A DNA stretch of 64,000 nucleotides from JANMJD01 sp963828405. Lineage in GTDB: Bacteria > Actinomycetota > Acidimicrobiia > Acidimicrobiales > Ilumatobacteraceae. The number at the start of each line of letters is the position of its first letter. Positions within the stretch are counted from its first letter, which is position 1. The translations under genes and the position numbers were made by a program. Where the stretch lies: contig CAWHEG010000002.1 of the NCBI GenBank assembly GCA_963828405.1, forward strand, positions 62,001 through 126,000, given 5' to 3'. The notes beneath the pieces were generated by a model. That model did no database searches. It saw only the letters and a list, made by a program, of their open reading frames with translations, and was not told the DNA's origin. This document shows positions 59,164 through 64,000 of this stretch, in pieces.

Positions 59164-59904
59164 TCAGCCGGTGACCCGCCACAACCGCCCGAAGCCGACG
59201 ATCCGTCCGATCGCCACACCCACGGCCTCCTTGACCTCGCGGCGCAGCGAGGTGAAGCCGCGGACCGGGCTCGTGCGCGTCGGCGACGTGTAGGCGGTCA
59301 TCCCGACCTCGCCGGCGATCAGCCTGCTGCGCAACGAGTGGTACGGATCGGTGACGATCAGCACCCGGCCCACTCCCCGCTCCCGCAGGAGGCCGGCGAC
59401 GCCCTCGAGCGATTCCCAGGTGGAACGACCGCGATCCTCCTGGACGATCACCGCCGGAGGCACTCCCCGGGCGACGAGGTAGAGCGCCGAGGCCGCTGCC
59501 TCGGTGTAGCGGTCGGCCGGCTGTTTGCCTCCGGTGACGACGACGAGTGGCGCCAGGCCCTGTTGGTACAGGTCGGCCGCGTGGTCGAGACGGGCGGCCA
59601 ACTGCGGTGACGGGCGTCCGTCGTACTGCGCGGCGCCGAGCACGACGATCGCATCGACCGCCCGGGCCTGGTCGGACCGCCCGACCCACCACACCTGCGC
59701 CAGGCACACCAGGAGGTAGCCGGTGACCAGGCCGAACCCGGTGAGGGCAGCGAGCAACGGACGCCTGCGCCGGCGTCGCCGACGAGCGCCGCGGCCCGCG
59801 GCGGGGGCGCCCTGCGGGGGCGTGGCATCGGCGACGCCGGGCGCGGCGGCGGTCGACGGCCCGGCCGGTTCGTTGGGGAACCCGAGGACGTCGCCGTCGT
59901 TCAC
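59164..59904 (-). CDS. YdcF-like (DUF218) membrane-anchored protein
   Basis: A 246-residue protein. A low-complexity Pro/Ala/Arg N-terminus precedes one membrane helix (LLAALTGFGLVTGYLLVCLA). The DUF218 domain follows: VDAIVVLGAAQYDGRPSPQL, PLVVVTGGKQPADRYTEAAA and VLIVTDPYHSLRSRLIA. The family includes proteins linked to envelope and vancomycin-like sensitivity, with unproven enzymatic function. GTG 59904 overlaps the gltX stop codon (GTGA), so it is coupled to GluRS. Confidence 0.85.
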   Translation of the reverse strand: MNDGDVLGFPNEPAGPSTAAAPGVADATPPQGAPAAGRGARRRRRRRRPLLAALTGFGLVTGYLLVCLAQVWWVGRSDQARAVDAIVVLGAAQYDGRPSPQLAARLDHAADLYQQGLAPLVVVTGGKQPADRYTEAAASALYLVARGVPPAVIVQEDRGRSTWESLEGVAGLLRERGVGRVLIVTDPYHSLRSRLIAGEVGMTAYTSPTRTSPVRGFTSLRREVKEAVGVAIGRIVGFGRLWRVTG

Positions 59905-61307
59905 CCGACGAGTTCCCAGTCGGCCAGCGTCCGCAGGCGGGCCACCGTCTCGTCGCGACCGAGGATGACCAACGCCTCGTACAGCGGCGGCCCGACCAGC
60001 CGGCCGGTGACGGCCAGGCGGACCGGGCTCTGCGACGGGCCGCGCTTCAGCCCGCGGCGGGCACCGATCTCCTCGACGACGGCCTTGAGCACCTCGGCCT
60101 CCCACGGACACCCGGCGAACTGGGCGATCACCTCGACCAGCACCGCCCGGGACGTCTCGTCGAGCGTCCTGGCCACTGCCTGTTCGTCGAGTTCGGGCTC
60201 ATCGAGCATGATGAAGTCGACGGTGCCAGGGGCGTCGGCGAGCGTGACGGCACGCAGTTGCACGAGCGGGGCCATCCGCTCGAAGGAGACCTGGTTCCAA
60301 CGGTGGCCCTGGTGCTCCCGGCGCCAGGCTTCGATCCACGGTTCACAGGCGGTGACGAACCCGGCGGCCGGCATCGCCCGGATGTACTCCCCGTTGAACG
60401 AGGCGAGCTTCTTGAGATCGAAGAAGGCCGGCGAGGCGACGACATCGGTCAGCGAGAACTCGGCGACGATCCGCTCCCAGGGCACGATCTCGGCATCGCC
60501 GGCCGGCGACCAGCCGAGCGTCATCAGGTAGTTGCGCATCGCCTCCATCACGAAGCCCTCGGCGCGGAACTGCTCGAGAGCCACCTTGTCCCGCCGCTTG
60601 GACAGCTTCTTGCGAGCCTCGTTGACCAGCACCGGGACATGCGCCCACACCGGGGGCTGCTCCCCGAGGGCCTGCCAGAGCAGCTGCTGCTTGGGCGTGT
60701 TGGGGAAGTGCTCCTCACCGCGCACCACGTGGGTGACGCGCTGGGAGATGTCGTCGACGACGTTGGCCAGCAGGAACAGCGGCGTGCCGTTGCCCCGGAG
60801 CACGACGAAGTCCTCCACCGACCCGTGATCGAAGGTGACCTCGCCGCGGATCAGGTCGGTGACCGTCGACGATCCATCGGGCATGCGGAAGCGCAGCGCC
60901 CGACCCGGCCCGGGGATCAGTCCCCTGTCGCGGCAATGGCGGTCGTAGCCGCTGTGCTCGTCGCCGTTGCGGGCGACGAGCGCGTCGCGCGTGCAGTCGC
61001 AGTAGTAGGCCGCACCCTGCTCGAACAGCTGGTGGGCGGCCGTCACGTGGGCCGCGGCGTTGTCGGATTGGTAGTACGGCCCCTCGAAGGCCGGATCGTC
61101 GTCGGAGATCCCGAGCCAGGCCAACGCGTCGAGGATGCCGTGGACCCACTCGGGCATGTTGCGCAGCTCGTCGGTGTCCTCGATGCGCAGCACGAAGGTG
61201 CCGCCGGACTGCTTGGCGAGGATCCAGTTGAACAGCGCCGACCGGGCGCTGCCGACATGGAACATTCCCGTCGGCGAGGGGGCGAAGCGGACACGCAGGC
61301 TGGACAT
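59901..61307 (-). CDS. gltX: glutamyl-tRNA synthetase
   Basis: A 468-residue class I synthetase. The HIGH-type motif is PSPTGMFHVGSARSAL and the KMSKS-type motif is KLSKRRDKVALEQ. CDCTRDALVAR and LRFRMPDGSSTV are in the connective domain. It charges tRNA-Glu, and in organisms lacking GlnRS also misacylates tRNA-Gln for the GatCAB amidation route. The tRNAs for Glu and Gln lie just downstream on the same strand, consistent with a non-discriminating enzyme, but this is not proved by the sequence. Confidence 0.93.
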   Translation of the reverse strand: MSSLRVRFAPSPTGMFHVGSARSALFNWILAKQSGGTFVLRIEDTDELRNMPEWVHGILDALAWLGISDDDPAFEGPYYQSDNAAAHVTAAHQLFEQGAAYYCDCTRDALVARNGDEHSGYDRHCRDRGLIPGPGRALRFRMPDGSSTVTDLIRGEVTFDHGSVEDFVVLRGNGTPLFLLANVVDDISQRVTHVVRGEEHFPNTPKQQLLWQALGEQPPVWAHVPVLVNEARKKLSKRRDKVALEQFRAEGFVMEAMRNYLMTLGWSPAGDAEIVPWERIVAEFSLTDVVASPAFFDLKKLASFNGEYIRAMPAAGFVTACEPWIEAWRREHQGHRWNQVSFERMAPLVQLRAVTLADAPGTVDFIMLDEPELDEQAVARTLDETSRAVLVEVIAQFAGCPWEAEVLKAVVEEIGARRGLKRGPSQSPVRLAVTGRLVGPPLYEALVILGRDETVARLRTLADWELVG

Positions 61308-61327
61308 CGTCCCTCCAGGCTAGAGGT

Positions 61328-61356
61328 CGGCCGTCACGCTCGTCGGCTGACGGCCG
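61328..61356 (-). terminator. candidate hairpin between desaturase and gltX genes
   Basis: A perfect 9-bp inverted repeat CGGCCGTCA (61328-61336) / TGACGGCCG (61348-61356) with an 11-base loop. It could end the desaturase transcript. No U-tract follows. Confidence 0.45.
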
Positions 61357-61407
61357 GGCGGGCGCGGACCATCGTGGTCATCGCTCCCCGCCGGGGCCGG
61401 CGGTCGC

Positions 61408-62460
61408 TCAGGCGGCGGCCGAGTACGGCAGCCAGTGGCCGGCCTCGAAGTCGTAGAGCTTGCACGCCCGCGTCGAGCGCAGGTAGGCCCGCGGCGACAG
61501 CCGTGACACCCGCACGGTGTCGGGAAAGGCGCTCAGGATCGCCGACGCGGCGCGGGGCAGTTGGTGGAAGGGGATGCGCGTGTCGACGTGGTGCGGGACG
61601 TGCACGAAGATGTTGTGGAACCAGAGGCGGTTGACGAGGCGGGGGATGCGCATGATCGTCGTCGACTCCATCTGCCCGTGGAACTGGGTCCACTCCTTGC
61701 GCGTCCACCACTTGATGTCGGGCGCCACGTGGTGGACGTAGACCGTCCAGCCGATGATGTGGATGAACAGCAGGAACGGCACCACGAACAGCTTGACCGG
61801 CACCCAGAACGCCGCCACCCACCCTCCGGTCAGCGCCCCGAGCACGACGCAGCCGGCGACGATGACGGCGAGCACCGAACCGAGGGTGATCTTGTCGCGC
61901 ACGATGGCGTCGTGGCGCTTGCCGGGGGCGCTGAACCGCCACATCTTCTCCCACCAGACGGTGCGCAGGAAGTAGGCGCCCGAACCGATCGGCGACCACT
62001 CCAGCCGGTGGCGCAGCCGGGCCAGGCGCCCCATGGCGCCGTACTCGTCGGGGGTGGTCGGGTGCCACACGAAGTCGAAGCCCTGCCGGGTGGTGTAGCC
62101 GTGGTGGATGCGGTTGTGCCCGAGATCCCAGGCCGCCTCGACGTGGGCGCTGGGCACCATGCACACCTGGGCCAGGATGCGCCCGACGCGACGCGATTCG
62201 ACGAGTGCGCCGTGGGACGCGTCATGACCGAGCACGAACAGTCCCGCGACCCCGAGACCGGCCAGCGGCCACAGCACGAGCAACGCCCACCAGCGATCGG
62301 TGAGGGCCAGCCCGACGACCGGGGCCAGATACATCACCACGGCGAGCACCAACGACGGCACGGCCCGTGATGCCGGGCGGGCGTAGCAGTCCTCGGGAAT
62401 CACCTCGCGGACGTCATTGAGCGAATTGGTGCGGGTTTGCGTGGGGGAGGACGTGCTCAT
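61408..62460 (-). CDS. membrane fatty acid desaturase
   Basis: A 350-residue di-iron desaturase. The three histidine boxes are HDASH, HNRIHH and HVPHHVD, spaced among four transmembrane helices (for example VPSLVLAVVMYLAPVVGLAL and LFVVPFLLFIHIIGWTVYV). It introduces double bonds into membrane acyl chains or a related lipid. A palindrome upstream may be an operator for a TetR-type lipid regulator. Confidence 0.9.
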   Translation of the reverse strand: MSTSSPTQTRTNSLNDVREVIPEDCYARPASRAVPSLVLAVVMYLAPVVGLALTDRWWALLVLWPLAGLGVAGLFVLGHDASHGALVESRRVGRILAQVCMVPSAHVEAAWDLGHNRIHHGYTTRQGFDFVWHPTTPDEYGAMGRLARLRHRLEWSPIGSGAYFLRTVWWEKMWRFSAPGKRHDAIVRDKITLGSVLAVIVAGCVVLGALTGGWVAAFWVPVKLFVVPFLLFIHIIGWTVYVHHVAPDIKWWTRKEWTQFHGQMESTTIMRIPRLVNRLWFHNIFVHVPHHVDTRIPFHQLPRAASAILSAFPDTVRVSRLSPRAYLRSTRACKLYDFEAGHWLPYSAAA

Positions 62461-62483
62461 CGATCGTCAGTCTACGCTGCCTA

Positions 62484-62499
62484 CCTACCGGGCGGTAGG
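62484..62499. promoter_or_regulatory. candidate TetR-type operator upstream of desaturase
   Basis: CCTACC-GGGC-GGTAGG, an inverted repeat 24 bp upstream of the start codon. TetR-family regulators of fatty acid genes commonly use similar ACC...GGT palindromes; no such regulator is in the window. Confidence 0.4.
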
Positions 62500-62589
62500 G
62501 GCTTTCGCCACACATCGGATCGCCACCGAGGCGCCCCCTGCGCCGGCTTCACGGTGAACGGCACCTCGACATTCGCTCCGGAGTGACGG

Positions 62590-64000
62590 TCAGGCGTCGG
62601 AGCGGGTCGAGGTGGTCGACAGCACGAGGTTGCGGAGCTGGCGCAGGGCGACCGACAGCGTGGTCAAGTCGAACGTGCCGACCCGTCGGATCTCGGAGAA
62701 GATGCTGCCGGCACGCTCGACGGCCTTGGCCTGCGAGGTGGCCCACGCGGCGGCATCGCCACCATGGGCGACGACATCGGCGGTGAGATCGGCGAGGGCC
62801 GACAGCAGGTCGTCGCGCATCGCCGCCCGGGCATGGGTCTGCCAGCGGTCGGCCCACGGCAGGGCGCCGATCGCATTCCACAGCCAGGTCACGTCGAGCG
62901 CCTCGACGAGCTGCCAGTAGGCCTCGGCCGCATCGGTGACCGTCGTTCCGTGGGTCTCGGCCAGTTCGACGACGTCGAAGGCCGTGTGCATCAGCGGCCA
63001 GATCGCCGACTGCTCGGCCAGCGCCGAGGGCACGCCGGCGACGATCCGCTCGGCGGCCAGCGCCTGGGTCTGCTCGGCCAGCGGGCCCCGGACGATCGGG
63101 GTCAGCTCGGCGAGCAACACCTGCACCCCCGGGCGCAGGGCGGCCACGGTCGCCGCCAGGGCCAGCGGGGGGCGCCGGTGGCGCAGCAACCACATCACGG
63201 CCCGCTCGGCCATCCGCCGGGCCTCCATGTAGAGCCCGAGTTGTACGGTGAGGCCGACCTCGTGGCCGAGGCCCTCGATCGTCGCCCAGATCGCCGGCAG
63301 GCCGAAGATGTCGCGGGCGGCCACCCAGGCGCGCATCACGTCGCCGACCACCGCGCCGGTCTCCTCGGTCATCCGGTGATCGAAGGTGATCCCCGACAGG
63401 TTGACCATCTGGTTGACGACGCATGTGAGCGTGATCTCGGCGCGCAGCGGGTGGTCCAGCAGCTCGGCGGGGAACCGGTCGCGGATCGCCGACGGGAAGT
63501 AGGCGAGCAGGTCGGGCTCGAAGTAGGCGTCGAGCCCGGCGTCGCGCACCTCCTCGATCTCGGCGATGTCGGCGTTCTTGGTGTAGGCGAGCAGCACGGC
63601 GAACTCGGGCGTGGTCAACCCTCCCCCGGCGGCCTGCCGTTCGGCGAGCTGCTTGTCGGTGGGCAGGAACTCGATCGCCCGGTTGAGCCAACCCTCGACC
63701 TCGAGCTGGTGGATGTAGCGGGCGTGCACGTTGACCATCGGCGCGGCCTGGGTGCGGGCGATGGCCAGCGCCAGGGTCTGGGCCTCGTTGTCGGCGAGGA
63801 CGAGTCGTCCGACCTCGTCGGTCATCTCCTCGAGCAGCTCGTTGCGCTGCTTGAGCGTCATGTCGCCGCCGGCGACCATCTGGTTGAGCAGGATCTTGAT
63901 GTTCACCTCGTGGTCGGAGCAGTCGACACCCGCCGAGTTGTCGATCGCGTCGGTGTAGATCAGTCCGCCGGCCAGGGCGTACTCGACCCGGCCCCGCTGG
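62590..64000 (-). CDS. NAD-specific glutamate dehydrogenase (GDH180 type), C-terminal part (5' end outside window)
   Basis: The frame is open to the window edge (about 469 residues). Just before the first in-frame GTG it reads IYTDAIDNSAGVDCSDHEV, then NIKILLN, a highly conserved part of the large NAD-dependent glutamate dehydrogenases of about 1,600 residues. The rest is their helical C-terminal domain (TTPEFAVLLAYTKN, RAWVAARDIFGLPAIW). The enzyme oxidises glutamate to 2-oxoglutarate and ammonium. The GTG at 63906 is therefore internal, not a start. Confidence 0.92.
   Translation of the reverse strand, partial: QRGRVEYALAGGLIYTDAIDNSAGVDCSDHEVNIKILLNQMVAGGDMTLKQRNELLEEMTDEVGRLVLADNEAQTLALAIARTQAAPMVNVHARYIHQLEVEGWLNRAIEFLPTDKQLAERQAAGGGLTTPEFAVLLAYTKNADIAEIEEVRDAGLDAYFEPDLLAYFPSAIRDRFPAELLDHPLRAEITLTCVVNQMVNLSGITFDHRMTEETGAVVGDVMRAWVAARDIFGLPAIWATIEGLGHEVGLTVQLGLYMEARRMAERAVMWLLRHRRPPLALAATVAALRPGVQVLLAELTPIVRGPLAEQTQALAAERIVAGVPSALAEQSAIWPLMHTAFDVVELAETHGTTVTDAAEAYWQLVEALDVTWLWNAIGALPWADRWQTHARAAMRDDLLSALADLTADVVAHGGDAAAWATSQAKAVERAGSIFSEIRRVGTFDLTTLSVALRQLRNLVLSTTSTRSDA

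Noticed and set aside
58467..59219. Integrase-like gene next to the intact tRNA
   Set aside because: Open frames here run through the tRNA genes and show no R-H-R-Y or serine-recombinase residues.
1..64000. CRISPR array, rRNA genes or riboswitches
   Set aside because: No regularly spaced repeats, no rRNA-like conserved stretches and no recognisable riboswitch core were seen by reading; tandem repeats found are short and coding or GC-rich spacers.

Overview
This window looks like chromosome from a high-G+C actinobacterium. Nearly every host gene has strongly G/C-ending codons. It carries a mycothiol S-conjugate amidase (a thiol system found only in Actinobacteria), an F420-type luciferase-like oxidoreductase, DUF3039 and DUF4031 proteins, a lone DnaE2 polymerase with an actinobacterial-type LexA box, and a GDH180-type NAD-glutamate dehydrogenase. 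An acidimicrobial lineage is plausible, but that is an inference.

Layout. 0-7.2 kb: a DUF2207 membrane protein (cut by the window edge), a DUF7064/7065-like protein, a secreted subtilase with three C-terminal repeat domains, NudC, a FadA5-like thiolase and a small LPXTG surface protein. 7.3-17.7 kb: a DUF4012 protein, methylthioribose-1-phosphate isomerase, a nuclease lipoprotein, a ChbG-type deacetylase, mycothiol S-conjugate amidase, a PEBP-like lipoprotein, a rhomboid protease, an HD phosphohydrolase and small zinc or DUF proteins. 17.8-25 kb: LexA-boxed dnaE2 (one frameshift), a HAD hydrolase, a Nudix-GNAT fusion, an OmpR-type regulator and a convergent UspA/receiver-like protein. 25.1-32.6 kb: a MacA/MacB-like efflux operon, a lipoprotein and a two-component system. 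32.6-36.1 kb: class II aldolase, F420 oxidoreductase, a TMEM165-like transporter and a DUF6687-like protein. 36.1-48.7 kb: two carbohydrate modules. The first is a translationally coupled GT4, (alpha/alpha)6-like protein and GH130 operon. The second is an AglEFGK-like alpha-glucoside importer with amylosucrase and a GH1 beta-glucosidase. The solute-binding protein and both permeases carry ten apparent frame disruptions.

48.96-58.89 kb is a genomic island in the 3' half of a tRNA-Glu(CUC) gene. It is bounded by a 46-bp perfect direct repeat, and the intact tRNA is at the right end. It holds a truncated MobF/TrwC relaxase, other gene fragments, a PadR regulator with a membrane partner, a complete IS66-family element (ends and 8-bp target duplication resolved), and a block of visibly less G+C-biased genes: a Tat-type Cys-rich small protein, an unknown protein, a MauE-like membrane protein, another unknown, an acyl carrier protein and a sulfotransferase-like protein. 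An IstB remnant and two toxin-antitoxin pairs follow. No integrase was recognised. The Cys-rich/MauE/ACP/sulfotransferase block is the best candidate for an undescribed system.

58.9-64 kb returns to host backbone: tRNA-Glu, tRNA-Gln, a YdcF-like protein, GluRS, a fatty acid desaturase and the 3' part of NAD-glutamate dehydrogenase. GluRS sits directly upstream of the tRNAs for Glu and Gln, as would suit a non-discriminating GluRS.
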